From contig NZ_JAENKO010000041.1 of the NCBI RefSeq assembly GCF_016599145.1, positions 1 through 42,160 on the forward strand: a stretch of 42,160 nucleotides of DNA. Direction: 5' to 3'. This document shows, piece by piece, positions 20,590 through 31,274 of the stretch. A model generated the notes under the pieces. That model was not told the origin of the DNA, did not search any database, and saw only the letters and a program-made list of their open reading frames with translations. Numbering within the stretch: the first letter of the stretch is position 1; every line of letters starts with the position of its first letter. This stretch comes from Tomitella cavernea. GTDB lineage: Bacteria; Actinomycetota; Actinomycetes; Mycobacteriales; Mycobacteriaceae. Made by a program: the position numbers and the translations under genes.

Positions 20590-21315
20590 ATGCACCGTTC
20601 CCACACTCTCCTGCGCCGCGCCGCCGCAGCGACCGGCATCGCCGCCGTCGCCGCCGGATCGCTGCTCGCCGTGAGCACGGCCGCGGCCGCCGACCCGGCG
20701 GCGTCCGGTCCGCAACTGACCATCAGCCAGACCGACGGGCTGGCAGCGGGCGAGAGCATCACCGTGGAGGGCAGCGGGCTCGACCCCGAGGCCGGCTACT
20801 ACGTGGCCACCTGCGTGACCGGCACGACGGGGCCCGCGGGTCCGGAGTGCTCCGGCGACCGCACGGTGCCCGGGTCGCAGCTATGGGTGTCCAATGGGCG
20901 GGGCGCGACGACGCCGATCGCCCCCGACGGGACCTTCACCGCGGAGCTCAGCGCGGTCGCCGCCGGCACGTCCATGAGCGGCACCCCGGTCGACTGCACC
21001 GAGTCGGACTGTTCGATCACCCTGTTCTACGACCACCGCAACGGTTTCGGCACCGTCACCGGGGTGCCGGTCACCTTCACCGCGGCGACGGGTTCGGTGG
21101 CGACGGAGGTGTCGGCCGACCGGGAGGCCACCGGGGGACAGGCCGCAGAAGGACAGGGCACAGGGGACCAGAGTACGGACGACCAGGCCTCCGCCGAGGA
21201 CTCCGACAGCTCGTCGACGGTCGTCTGGTGGACCGTCGGCGGCGTCGTCGTCGCGCTCGTCGTCATCGGCGGTATCGCCATCGCGGTCCGTCGACGCGGG
21301 CAGCAGGGTTCCTGA
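20590..21315 (+). CDS. Secreted, C-terminally membrane-anchored protein with a neocarzinostatin-like domain
   Basis: 241 aa. RBS GCGAGGA precedes the ATG. Signal peptide at 1-34 (cleavage near AAAA-DPA). Residues 42-165 match the neocarzinostatin apoprotein fold: LTISQTDGLAAGESITVEG (strand and turn), GYYVATC, then four Cys (75, 87, 136, 141) spaced like the two disulfides of neocarzinostatin. PVDCTESDC corresponds to VDCTTAAC of that protein. An acidic Gln/Asp/Ser linker (170-210) leads to a membrane helix (212-233) and an RRR cytosolic tail. It is divergent from hmuO across one iron box, so probably iron-regulated. A surface heme- or ligand-handling role is inference. It has no HtaA or NEAT features. 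Confidence 0.75.
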   Translation: MHRSHTLLRRAAAATGIAAVAAGSLLAVSTAAAADPAASGPQLTISQTDGLAAGESITVEGSGLDPEAGYYVATCVTGTTGPAGPECSGDRTVPGSQLWVSNGRGATTPIAPDGTFTAELSAVAAGTSMSGTPVDCTESDCSITLFYDHRNGFGTVTGVPVTFTAATGSVATEVSADREATGGQAAEGQGTGDQSTDDQASAEDSDSSSTVVWWTVGGVVVALVVIGGIAIAVRRRGQQGS

Positions 21316-21321
21316 CGGCCG

Positions 21322-21382
21322 GATCCGGCCGACACGCCCGGCGGCTCCGCCCTCCCTGTGGGGCCGCCCTGTCGGCCGGATC
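21322..21382. terminator. Bidirectional terminator between convergent genes
   Basis: A 13-bp perfect inverted repeat (21322-21334 with 21370-21382) encloses a 35-nt GC-rich segment that can itself fold (GGCGG with CCGCC). It fills the 66-bp gap between the ends of the neocarzinostatin-like gene and the aldo/keto reductase gene and touches the stop codon of the latter. Confidence 0.6.
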
Positions 21383-22317
21383 TAGCTGCTCACGTCGTCG
21401 AGCGCGGCGGTGATCGCCGGTGGCAGCGTGAGATCCGCCGCCACCAGCACGCCCGTGAGCTGTGCGATGTCCCGGGCACCGACGATGGCACTGCCCACTC
21501 CCGGACGGTCGCGGATCCATGCCAACGCCACGGCCAACGGCGACGTGCCCAGACCGTCCGCCGCCGTGACCACGGCGTCGATCACGCTCACCGCATCGTC
21601 GTGCAGGTAGGCCTGGACGATCTCCGCCCTTGCCGCGTCGGCGCCGCGCGAATCGCTGGGCACGCCGTCCCGGTACTTACCGGTGAGCACGCCGCCGGCC
21701 AGCGGAACCGCCGCGAGCAATCCCATGCCGTGGTGCAGCGCGGCGGGTACCAGCTCCTCCTCCACGCCGCGGGCGAGGAGCGAATACTCGGCCTGCGCCG
21801 CCACCATGTGCGAAGCACCGGCACGGCCCGCCACTGTCGCGAGTTGCCAGCCGAAGTGCCCGCGGACACCCGTGTAACGCACCCGGCCGGTGCGCACTGC
21901 GTAATCGCAGGTGTCGACGATCTCGTCCACCGGGGTACGACGGTCCCACGCCGCCACCTGCCACAGGTCCAGATGGTCGGTGCCCAGGGCGCGAAGGGTC
22001 GCATCGAGCTGTTGGAGCAGGGTGCGGCGCGAACAGTCGATGCGCGCGCCCACCGGAGCCGACGGAACGATGCCGGCGGCGCTGCTCAGGACCAGGTCGC
22101 GGCGAGGCACCACGTCCTCGAGAAGTTCTGCGAGCACGGCCTCTGCGGCCCCGTCCCCATACGCGGGGGAGGTGTCGACCAGAGTGCCGCCCGCCTCGGC
22201 GAACGCGCGCAGCTGGCCGGCCGCCTCGTCCCCGACGGTCTCCCGCCCCCAGGCGAGCGTGCCCAGGCCGAGGCCCGAGACCCGCAGGCCGCTGCGGCCC
22301 AGATTCGTCTCCTTCAC
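21382..22317 (-). CDS. Aldo/keto reductase family protein lacking two catalytic residues
   Basis: 311 aa, full length for the family's (beta/alpha)8 barrel. The N-terminus GLRVSGLGLGTLAWGRETVG and the cofactor-side VDTSPAYGDG (Asp48, Tyr53) are conserved, as are the LAWIRDRPGVGSAIVGARD NADPH-binding segment and the VALAW helix. However, the catalytic Lys position reads VLSSAAG (Ser79) and the His position reads DLWQVAAWD (Ala122). Two of the four tetrad residues are therefore absent. It may reduce by a different mechanism, or bind ligand and cofactor without classic catalysis. It is divergent from the phosphatase gene across a 30-bp palindrome. Confidence 0.85.
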   Translation of the reverse strand: MKETNLGRSGLRVSGLGLGTLAWGRETVGDEAAGQLRAFAEAGGTLVDTSPAYGDGAAEAVLAELLEDVVPRRDLVLSSAAGIVPSAPVGARIDCSRRTLLQQLDATLRALGTDHLDLWQVAAWDRRTPVDEIVDTCDYAVRTGRVRYTGVRGHFGWQLATVAGRAGASHMVAAQAEYSLLARGVEEELVPAALHHGMGLLAAVPLAGGVLTGKYRDGVPSDSRGADAARAEIVQAYLHDDAVSVIDAVVTAADGLGTSPLAVALAWIRDRPGVGSAIVGARDIAQLTGVLVAADLTLPPAITAALDDVSS

Positions 22318-22378
22318 GCCGCACGCCTGCCCGGCGCGGCCGCTCGTCGGTCCACTGCACTCCCCTCGGCTCCATCGT

Positions 22379-22408
22379 CACCGTCCGTGCCGTACGGCAC
22401 GGACGGTG
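22379..22408. promoter_or_regulatory. 30-bp perfect palindrome between divergent genes
   Basis: The left half CACCGTCCGTGCCGT (22379-22393) is followed without spacer by its exact reverse complement ending at 22408; the centre is CGTACG. It lies 62 bp upstream of the aldo/keto reductase start and 78 bp upstream of the phosphatase start. No gene ends here, so a terminator role is unlikely. An operator for a dimeric or tetrameric regulator is plausible. Confidence 0.5.
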
Positions 22409-22472
22409 CGGCGCGGACCAGAGCACCCTAACCCGGGCACGCGGGGGCACGACCCGCGCCGCGCCGAGCGCA

Positions 22473-22478
22473 TAGGGT
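22473..22478 (+). promoter_or_regulatory. -10 element of the phosphatase operon, leaderless type
   Basis: TAGGGT followed by 7 nt and the ATG at 22486. This favours that ATG over the GTG at 22477, which would overlap the -10 element. Confidence 0.5.
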
Positions 22479-22485
22479 GGCGGAC

Positions 22486-23229
22486 ATGACGGTGATCCTG
22501 CTGCGCCACGGGCGCTCCAGCGCCAACACCGCGGCCACCCTGGCGGGCCGCACCCCCGGGGTCGGGCTCGACGAGACCGGCCGGGCGCAGGCGACCGAGG
22601 CTGCGCGCCGGCTCGGCGGACTGCCCATCGTGGCCATCGTCTCCTCGCCCCAGCAGCGCTGCAGGGACACCGTCCGCCCGCTGTCCGAGGTGATCGGCAT
22701 ACAGGTGCGCACCGACGAAGCGCTTGCGGAGGTCGACTACGGCGAATGGACGGGGCGCGCGCTGTCCGAACTCGTCAAGGAACCGCTGTGGCGGGTCGTG
22801 CAGCAGCAGCCATCCGCGGCCACGTTCCCCGGCGGGGAATGCCTCGCCGCCGTGCAGGCGCGCAGCGTGGCGGCGATCCGGTCGCACGACGCACGCCTGC
22901 GCGCAGAGCACGGCGACAACTCGCTGTGGGTGGCATGCACCCACGGGGACGTGATCAAGTCGATCCTGGCGGACGCCCTCGGGATGCATCTGGACGGATT
23001 CCAGCGCATCGCCACGGTGCCGGCGGCGATCAGCGTGATCCGCTACACCGAGGCCCGCCCGATGGTGCAGCATCTGAACGACACCGGTTCCGTACTCGAC
23101 GGGCTCGCGCGGCGCCCGCGGGACCCGCAGAGGGGCACCCCGGAATGTCCGGACGGCGATCGCCGTTCCCCGGACGGGGCGCCCGGAGCGTCCTCGTTCA
23201 CCGGAGGTGTCCCCGGCGGGGAAGTCTGA
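22486..23229 (+). CDS. Histidine phosphatase family protein (phosphoglycerate-mutase-like)
   Basis: 247 aa. It opens with MTVILLRHGRSSAN, carrying the phosphorylatable His of the RHG motif. The second arm has DYGEWTGRALSEL with the usual acid, and ACTHGDVIKSILADALG has the second catalytic His. Length and motif layout fit the small broad-specificity branch rather than glycolytic GpmA. The last 35 residues are Pro/Gly/Arg-rich and likely disordered. It heads a three-gene set with DUF3090 and SCO1664-family genes, an order shared by mycobacteria (Rv2135c-Rv2134c-Rv2133c) and, I believe, streptomycetes. The conserved triad suggests a common pathway whose chemistry is not known to me. Confidence 0.88.
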   Translation: MTVILLRHGRSSANTAATLAGRTPGVGLDETGRAQATEAARRLGGLPIVAIVSSPQQRCRDTVRPLSEVIGIQVRTDEALAEVDYGEWTGRALSELVKEPLWRVVQQQPSAATFPGGECLAAVQARSVAAIRSHDARLRAEHGDNSLWVACTHGDVIKSILADALGMHLDGFQRIATVPAAISVIRYTEARPMVQHLNDTGSVLDGLARRPRDPQRGTPECPDGDRRSPDGAPGASSFTGGVPGGEV

Positions 23230-23279
23230 GCGGGGCTGCCATGACCGACCGCGACCGCAGGCCATAGATTGGAGGTGCC

Positions 23280-23873
23280 ATGTCACGTGCCATTCACATC
23301 TTCCGCAGCCCGGACCGATTCGTCGCGGGGACGGTGGGCGAGCCCGGTGACCGCGCGTTCTATCTCCAAGTGAGCCAGGACAACCGGCTGGTCAGCGTCC
23401 TGCTGGAAAAGCAGCAGGTGCAGATCCTGGCCGAGCGCATCGGCGCGCTTCTCGGCGAGGTCCACCGGCGGTTCGGTGCGGAGCTGCCGCCCACGGACGT
23501 CGCCGTGGACGACCTGGAGCCGCTGCAGATGCCGGTGGACGTGGAGTTCCGCGTGGGCACGATGGGCCTGGGCTGGGAGGCGGACGCCGGTGCGGTGGTC
23601 GTCGAGCTGCTCGCGGTGACGGAGACGCCGCTGGATGAGTCGGTGGTGCTCGACGACACCGACGAGGGCCCCGACACGGTGCGGGTGTTCCTGGCGCCGA
23701 CGGAGGCGCGGCAATTCTCCGCGCGCACCGAGCTCATCGTCGATGCCGGCAGGCCCCCATGCCCGCTGTGCGGCAGGCCTCTCGACCCCGCCGGCCACAT
23801 CTGCGCGCGCACCAACGGCTACCACCGCGGCATCGAGCTCACCGACCTGCACAAGCCGGACGACGAACAATGA
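23280..23873 (+). CDS. DUF3090 family protein (TIGR03847-like)
   Basis: 197 aa, RBS GGAGGTG five to six nt before ATG. The N-terminus SRAIHIFRSPDRFVAGTVGEPGDRAFYLQ is characteristic of this actinobacterial family. The middle is a conserved LLEKQQVQILAERI helix and a PVDVEFRVGTMGLGWE strand. The C-terminal end has CPLCGRPLDPAGHIC, a four-residue zinc-ribbon-like motif (three Cys plus possibly His), which suggests metal or nucleic-acid binding. Its stop overlaps the next gene by 4 bp (ATGA). The biochemical role is unknown. Confidence 0.88.
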   Translation: MSRAIHIFRSPDRFVAGTVGEPGDRAFYLQVSQDNRLVSVLLEKQQVQILAERIGALLGEVHRRFGAELPPTDVAVDDLEPLQMPVDVEFRVGTMGLGWEADAGAVVVELLAVTETPLDESVVLDDTDEGPDTVRVFLAPTEARQFSARTELIVDAGRPPCPLCGRPLDPAGHICARTNGYHRGIELTDLHKPDDEQ

Positions 23874-24865
23874 CGGTGCCCGCACCCCGGGACGCCGCCC
23901 ACCCCGGCGACGCCCTCTCTGCGGACGGCGAATCCGCCCACGCCGCCCCTGCCCACGCCGATCCCGCCGACGCCGATCCTGCACTGTTGGGGGCTGCGCC
24001 GATCGAGGTCATCGGCCGCCTCACCACTGCCAGCAACGCCACATTCCTGTGCCGGCTGGGCGGGCCGGGCCGGGAGGCTCGCTGCGTCTACAAGCCGGTG
24101 CTGGGGGAGCGGCCGCTCTGGGACTTCCCCGACGGCACGCTTGCCGAGCGGGAGTACGCGTCGTATCTGATCAGTGCCGCGCTGGGTTGGGGGATCGTTC
24201 CGCGGACGGTGCTGCGCGGCGGCCCGCACGGCTGGGGGATGGTACAGGAATGGATAGAGGCCCCGCCCGCGCAGGCGGACGTCGGCTCCGAGGTCGAGGG
24301 CTCTGCCGTCGAGGGCTCTGCCGTCGGGGGCTCTGCCGTCGAAAGCTCTGCCGCCGGGGGCTCCGTCATAGAGGACTCCACCACCGACCTCGTGGACCTG
24401 TTCCCCGCCGATGCCGTCCCCGCCGGCCACCTGCCGGTGTTCGCGGCCGAAGACATGACCGGCCGCCAGGTGGTGCTCGCACATGCGGACGACGAGCGGT
24501 TGCAGCGCATCGCGGTCCTCGACGTCGTGCTCAACAACCCGGACCGCAAGGCCGGCCACATCCTGTGCGCGCCCGGTGGCCGACTGCGCGGCGTCGACCA
24601 CGGCATCTGCCTGCACAGCGAACCCAAGCTCCGCACCGTGCTCTGGGGCTGGGCGCACCGACCGATCCCGGCCGGTCTGCTCGCGGACGTCGCCGTCCTC
24701 GGGGATGATCTCCGGCGCCGCAGCACCCCGTTGGCCGACGCCCTCGACGCGCTGCTCACCACCGCAGAGGTCGACGCTCTGGCGCGGCGGATCGAACGGC
24801 TGGTGGAATCGCGCGTGCATCCGGGGCCCACCGCCGCCCGCGCCATCCCCTGGCCGCCGTTCTGA
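23870..24865 (+). CDS. SCO1664 family protein, PI3/4-kinase-like fold
   Basis: 331 aa, longer than the 250-290 aa I would expect, because of a variable N-terminus and an internal repeat insert. Kinase-like features: CVYKPVLGERPLWDFPDG with the ATP-site Lys, YLISAALGWGIVPRTVLR, QEWIE, the catalytic-loop-like VVLNNPDRKAGHILC, and the metal-loop-like GVDHGICLHSEPKLRTVLWGW. This matches the phosphoinositide-kinase-like group to which SCO1664 homologues belong; whether it phosphorylates anything is not established. An insert at about residues 138-168 (GSEVEGSAVEGSAV and so on) is made of 15-bp DNA repeats. Coupled to DUF3090 by an ATGA overlap. Confidence 0.85.
   Translation: MTVPAPRDAAHPGDALSADGESAHAAPAHADPADADPALLGAAPIEVIGRLTTASNATFLCRLGGPGREARCVYKPVLGERPLWDFPDGTLAEREYASYLISAALGWGIVPRTVLRGGPHGWGMVQEWIEAPPAQADVGSEVEGSAVEGSAVGGSAVESSAAGGSVIEDSTTDLVDLFPADAVPAGHLPVFAAEDMTGRQVVLAHADDERLQRIAVLDVVLNNPDRKAGHILCAPGGRLRGVDHGICLHSEPKLRTVLWGWAHRPIPAGLLADVAVLGDDLRRRSTPLADALDALLTTAEVDALARRIERLVESRVHPGPTAARAIPWPPF
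24284..24373 (+). repeat. Six 15-bp tandem repeats inside the SCO1664-family gene
   Basis: Units begin at 24284, 24299, 24314, 24329, 24344 and 24359, with consensus GGCTCTGCCGTCGAG, encoding GSAVE-type pentapeptides. Units 2 and 3 differ by one base and units 1 and 6 are most diverged. Being in frame, copy-number change would alter the length of an acidic loop without breaking the gene. Confidence 0.85.
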
Positions 24866-24961
24866 GCACCCTGGACCCGGCAGCGCGCGTGCGCGTGCCG
24901 GAACGGCGTAGCGGCGCACTCGGTCCGCCCGGCCGCCGACGTCGCCCGGCGCGGGACCGCT

Positions 24962-24967
24962 TAGGCT
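24962..24967 (+). promoter_or_regulatory. -10 element of mshC, leaderless type
   Basis: TAGGCT, 7 nt, ATG at 24975. The GTG at 24969 would lie one base behind the hexamer and is unlikely to be the start. Confidence 0.5.
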
Positions 24968-24974
24968 GGTGCAT

Positions 24975-26219
24975 ATGCAGTCCTGGTCCGATGTCGCCGT
25001 GCCCGCCGTCCCCGGCTCCGGCCCGCCGCTCCGTCTCTACGACACCGCCGACCGCGCCGTCCGCCCCGTCGCCCCCGGACGGGTGGCGGGCATGTACGTG
25101 TGCGGGATCACCCCGTACGACGCCACCCACATGGGTCACGCCGCGACCTATCTGACGTTCGATGTGGTCGCCCGGGTCCTGCGCGACAACGGCCACGAGG
25201 TTCACTACGTGCAGAACGTCACCGACGTGGACGACCCGCTGTTCGAGCGCGCCGCGCGCGACGGCATCGACTGGCGCGCTCTGGGCGAGCGCGAGACCGA
25301 CCTGTTCCGCACCGACATGGCGGCGTTGCGCGTGCTGCCGCCGCGCGACTACATCGGGGCCGTCGAGTCCATCGACGAGGTCATCACCATGGTGGAGAAG
25401 CTCCTGGCCTCCGGCGCCGCCTACGTGGTGGACGACCCGGAGTACCCCGACGTCTACTTCAGCATCGAGGCCACCGAGCAGTTCGGGTACGAGTCGGGGT
25501 ACGACAAGGCCACGATGGACCGGTTCTTCGCCGAGCGCGGCGGCGACCCCGACCGCCCCGGCAAGCGGCACCGCCTGGACGCGCTGCTGTGGCGTGTGCG
25601 GCGCGAGGGCGAGCCGTCGTGGCCGTCCCCGTTCGGCGACGGGCGTCCCGGCTGGCACATCGAATGCTCCGCCATCGCGCTCAACAGGATCGGCAGCGGT
25701 TTCGACATCCAGGGCGGCGGCAGCGACCTCATCTTCCCGCACCACGAGTTCTCCGCGGCGCACGCCGAGGCCGCGACCGGCGAACGCCGTTTCGCCCGGC
25801 ACTACGTGCACACCGGGATGATGGGGCTGGACGGTGAGAAGATGTCCAAGAGCCTCGGCAACCTCGTGCTCGTCTCCCGGCTTCGCGAGGCGGGGGAGGA
25901 CCCGATGGCGCTGCGCCTGGCACTGCTCGACGCGCACTACCGCACCGACCGGTTCTGGACCGGCGGGCTGCTCGACACCGCACGTGAACGGCTGCGGCGG
26001 TGGCGCGCCGCGGCGAACGCCCAGGCGGGGCCGGGGGCGGAGGAGACCGTGGCGCGGCTGCGTCAGCACCTGGCCGACGACCTCGACACGCCGAAGGCGT
26101 TGACGGCGGTGGACGCGTGGGCGGCGGACGTCGAGGCCGGCCTGGGGAGCGACGCCCAGGCGCCCGGGCTCATCGCCGACGCGGTCGACGCCCTGCTCGG
26201 CGTGCAGCTGACGGGATAG
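24975..26219 (+). CDS. mshC: Cysteine:1D-myo-inositol 2-amino-2-deoxy-alpha-D-glucopyranoside ligase
   Basis: 414 aa, the normal MshC length. It joins Cys to GlcN-Ins with ATP, the third step in making mycothiol, the main thiol of actinobacteria. It is a cysteinyl-tRNA synthetase relative: the HIGH-type motif is THMGH in [20 protein letters not shown], the adenylate site has [15 protein letters not shown] with a zinc-ligand Cys, and the second motif is [10 protein letters not shown]. MshC rather than CysS is indicated by the MQSWSDV...PALPGxG-type N-terminus, the missing anticodon-binding domain and the short C-terminus. It converges on the PAC2 gene. Confidence 0.95.
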   Translation: MQSWSDVAVPAVPGSGPPLRLYDTADRAVRPVAPGRVAGMYVCGITPYDATHMGHAATYLTFDVVARVLRDNGHEVHYVQNVTDVDDPLFERAARDGIDWRALGERETDLFRTDMAALRVLPPRDYIGAVESIDEVITMVEKLLASGAAYVVDDPEYPDVYFSIEATEQFGYESGYDKATMDRFFAERGGDPDRPGKRHRLDALLWRVRREGEPSWPSPFGDGRPGWHIECSAIALNRIGSGFDIQGGGSDLIFPHHEFSAAHAEAATGERRFARHYVHTGMMGLDGEKMSKSLGNLVLVSRLREAGEDPMALRLALLDAHYRTDRFWTGGLLDTARERLRRWRAAANAQAGPGAEETVARLRQHLADDLDTPKALTAVDAWAADVEAGLGSDAQAPGLIADAVDALLGVQLTG

Positions 26220-26274
26220 CGCACGCCCCGACGCGGCAACACGCGACCGACGCGCCGAAGAGCGGCCCCGTCCG

Positions 26275-27231
26275 CTATCCGCCCTGGCCGCCGGGGTCGG
26301 GGCCGCGCCCCGGCCCCTGGCGGCGCAGATAGCGCTCGAACTCTGCTGCGATCTCATCACCGTCGACGGCGCGCAGCATTTCGGAGATGTCGGTCTGCTC
26401 GTCACCCCGCTCCTCGAGCGCCTGCACGTACTCCGCGATGTCCTCGTCCTCTTCGGTGAGCGCTCGTGCGGTGTCCTGCCACTCCTCGGCCTGCCGCGGA
26501 AGGTCGCCCGCCGGAATCTCGAACCCGAGCACCTGCTCGAGGCGGCGCATCAACGCCACCATCACCTTGGGGTTGGGCGGCTGCGACAGGTAGTGCGGCA
26601 CCGCGGCCCACAGCGTGGTGGCGGGGATGCCGGCGCGCACGCACGCGTCCTGCAGCACCCCGGTGATGCCGGTAGGGCCCTCGTAGTCGCTGCCGGTCAA
26701 CCCGTACAGCTTCGCCGCGGCGGCGCTGTGGGTGCTGCCCGTGATGGGCACCGGCCTGGTGTGCGGGGTGTCCGCCAGCAGCGCGCCCACGGTGACGACG
26801 GCCGCAACGCCCGCCTGGGTGAAGAGATCCAGCAACTCGGCGCAGAAAGCGCGCCACCGCAGGTTGGGCTCGATACCGTGCACCAGGATCAGCTCGCGGC
26901 CGCCGGGGGAGAGGCGGCACCGCGTCAGCCGCGTGGCCGGCCAGGTGATCCGGCGGGTGACGCCCGAAATTTGAGAGATCGTGGGCCGGTTGACCTGGTA
27001 GTCGTAATAGCCTTCCGAATCGAGCTCGGCCAGCGGGGTGGCCCCGCCGATCAGGGCGAGATGCTCGACCAGTCCGGTCGCGGCGTCCGCCGCATCGTTC
27101 CAGCCTTCGAAGGCCGCGACCACGATGGGCCCGTCGTCGGCCGGGTCCTCGCCGTCGCGGCGCCGCGCATCGGGGCCGTCTGTATCGGGGTTGGGCGCAC
27201 CGGCGCTGCGGGATGGGTCCGTACTGCTCAC
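26275..27231 (-). CDS. PAC2 family protein (proteasome-assembly-chaperone-like)
   Basis: 318 aa. Family features: VVAAFEGWNDAADAATGLVEHLA, DYQVNRPTIS, LILVHGIEPNLRWRAFC, VVTVGALLADTPHTRPVPITG, YEGPTGITGVLQDACVRAGIPATTLWAAVPHYL and PPNPKVMVALMRRLE. The counterpart in M. tuberculosis is Rv2125, of solved structure but unproven function. The name comes from a eukaryotic/archaeal proteasome chaperone fold, and the Pup-proteasome locus is about 8 kb away, so a link is tempting but unproven. The first 35 residues are polar and disordered, and the C-terminus is Gly/Pro-rich. Start GTG lies 6 nt behind a TAGGCT -10 element. Confidence 0.88.
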   Translation of the reverse strand: MSSTDPSRSAGAPNPDTDGPDARRRDGEDPADDGPIVVAAFEGWNDAADAATGLVEHLALIGGATPLAELDSEGYYDYQVNRPTISQISGVTRRITWPATRLTRCRLSPGGRELILVHGIEPNLRWRAFCAELLDLFTQAGVAAVVTVGALLADTPHTRPVPITGSTHSAAAAKLYGLTGSDYEGPTGITGVLQDACVRAGIPATTLWAAVPHYLSQPPNPKVMVALMRRLEQVLGFEIPAGDLPRQAEEWQDTARALTEEDEDIAEYVQALEERGDEQTDISEMLRAVDGDEIAAEFERYLRRQGPGRGPDPGGQGG

Positions 27232-27237
27232 ACCCCC

Positions 27238-27275
27238 AGCCTACGGTCCGTGGGAAATTACCGGACCACTACGCT
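27238..27275. promoter_or_regulatory. Back-to-back leaderless promoters of the PAC2 gene and metH
   Basis: Minus strand TAGGCT (27238-27243) is 6 nt from the PAC2 GTG. Plus strand TACGCT (27270-27275) is 6 nt from the metH ATG. Only 50 bp separate the two start codons, so the -35 regions must overlap and the promoters probably compete or share a regulator. Confidence 0.5.
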
Positions 27276-27281
27276 GTCCTC

Positions 27282-30851
<3,570 letters not shown>

Positions 30852-30895
30852 GCGCTCACCGGACACTCCGGGCGAGGCCGACGGCGCAGCCGCCC

Positions 30896-30930
30896 CGCCC
30901 GGGCGACGCCCCGTCGGCGTCGCCCGGGCG
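30896..30930 (+). terminator. metH terminator
   Basis: A 15-bp perfect stem (30896-30910 with 30916-30930) with a 5-nt loop, 45 bp after the metH stop and 20 bp before hisE. There is no U-tract. Confidence 0.65.
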
Positions 30931-30933
30931 TGT

Positions 30934-30949
30934 GGGAAGATGACTTCCC
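30934..30949 (+). promoter_or_regulatory. Small hairpin abutting the hisE start codon
   Basis: GGGAAG-ATGA-CTTCCC forms a 6-bp stem with a 4-nt loop and ends on the base before the GTG. There is no Shine-Dalgarno sequence. Either it folds in a leadered mRNA and hides the start, or GAAGAT (30936-30941) is the -10 element of a leaderless transcript. Confidence 0.35.
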
Positions 30950-31213
30950 GTGAAGACCTTCGACTCCCTGTTCGCCGAGCTGTCCCTGCGCGCCGCGGAA
31001 CGACCTGAGGGCAGCGGCACCGTCGCCGCACTGGACGCCGGCGTCCATCACATCGGCAAGAAGGTGATCGAGGAGGCAGGCGAGGTGTGGATCGCCGCCG
31101 AGCACGAGACGGACGACGAACTCGCCGGCGAGATCTCGCAGTTGCTGTACTGGGTGCAGGTGATGATGGTCGCGCGCGGGCTGTCCCCGGAGGACGTATA
31201 CCGGCATCTGTGA
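30950..31213 (+). CDS. hisE: Phosphoribosyl-ATP pyrophosphatase
   Basis: 87 aa, the standard size. It hydrolyses phosphoribosyl-ATP to phosphoribosyl-AMP, the second step of histidine synthesis. It is an all-alpha MazG-like fold: [28 protein letters not shown], then the Mg-binding helix [14 protein letters not shown] (E-E-x-x-E), then [25 protein letters not shown] start. It is followed by hisG after 61 bp; the hisE-hisG pair is separate from the main his cluster, as in mycobacteria. Confidence 0.95.
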   Translation: MKTFDSLFAELSLRAAERPEGSGTVAALDAGVHHIGKKVIEEAGEVWIAAEHETDDELAGEISQLLYWVQVMMVARGLSPEDVYRHL

Positions 31214-31274
31214 ACCGCGGGCCCTCCCGCAGTCCGGACCGTCGACCATCCACCTGACCGCAAAGGAACCGCAC

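Noticed and set aside
24284-24373. CRISPR array
   Set aside because: The repeats are contiguous 15-mers in a coding frame without spacers. No CRISPR array is visible anywhere in the window.
26214-26280. Inverted repeat GGATAGCG/CGCTATCC between mshC and the PAC2 gene
   Set aside because: The arms are formed by the two convergent stop codons and their contexts, 51 bp apart; I do not see a compact terminator fold.
26275-27231. PAC2 protein as a proven assembly chaperone for PrcBA
   Set aside because: Only the fold name and a distance of about 8 kb link them; conserved neighbourhood in actinobacteria is not evidence of assembly function.
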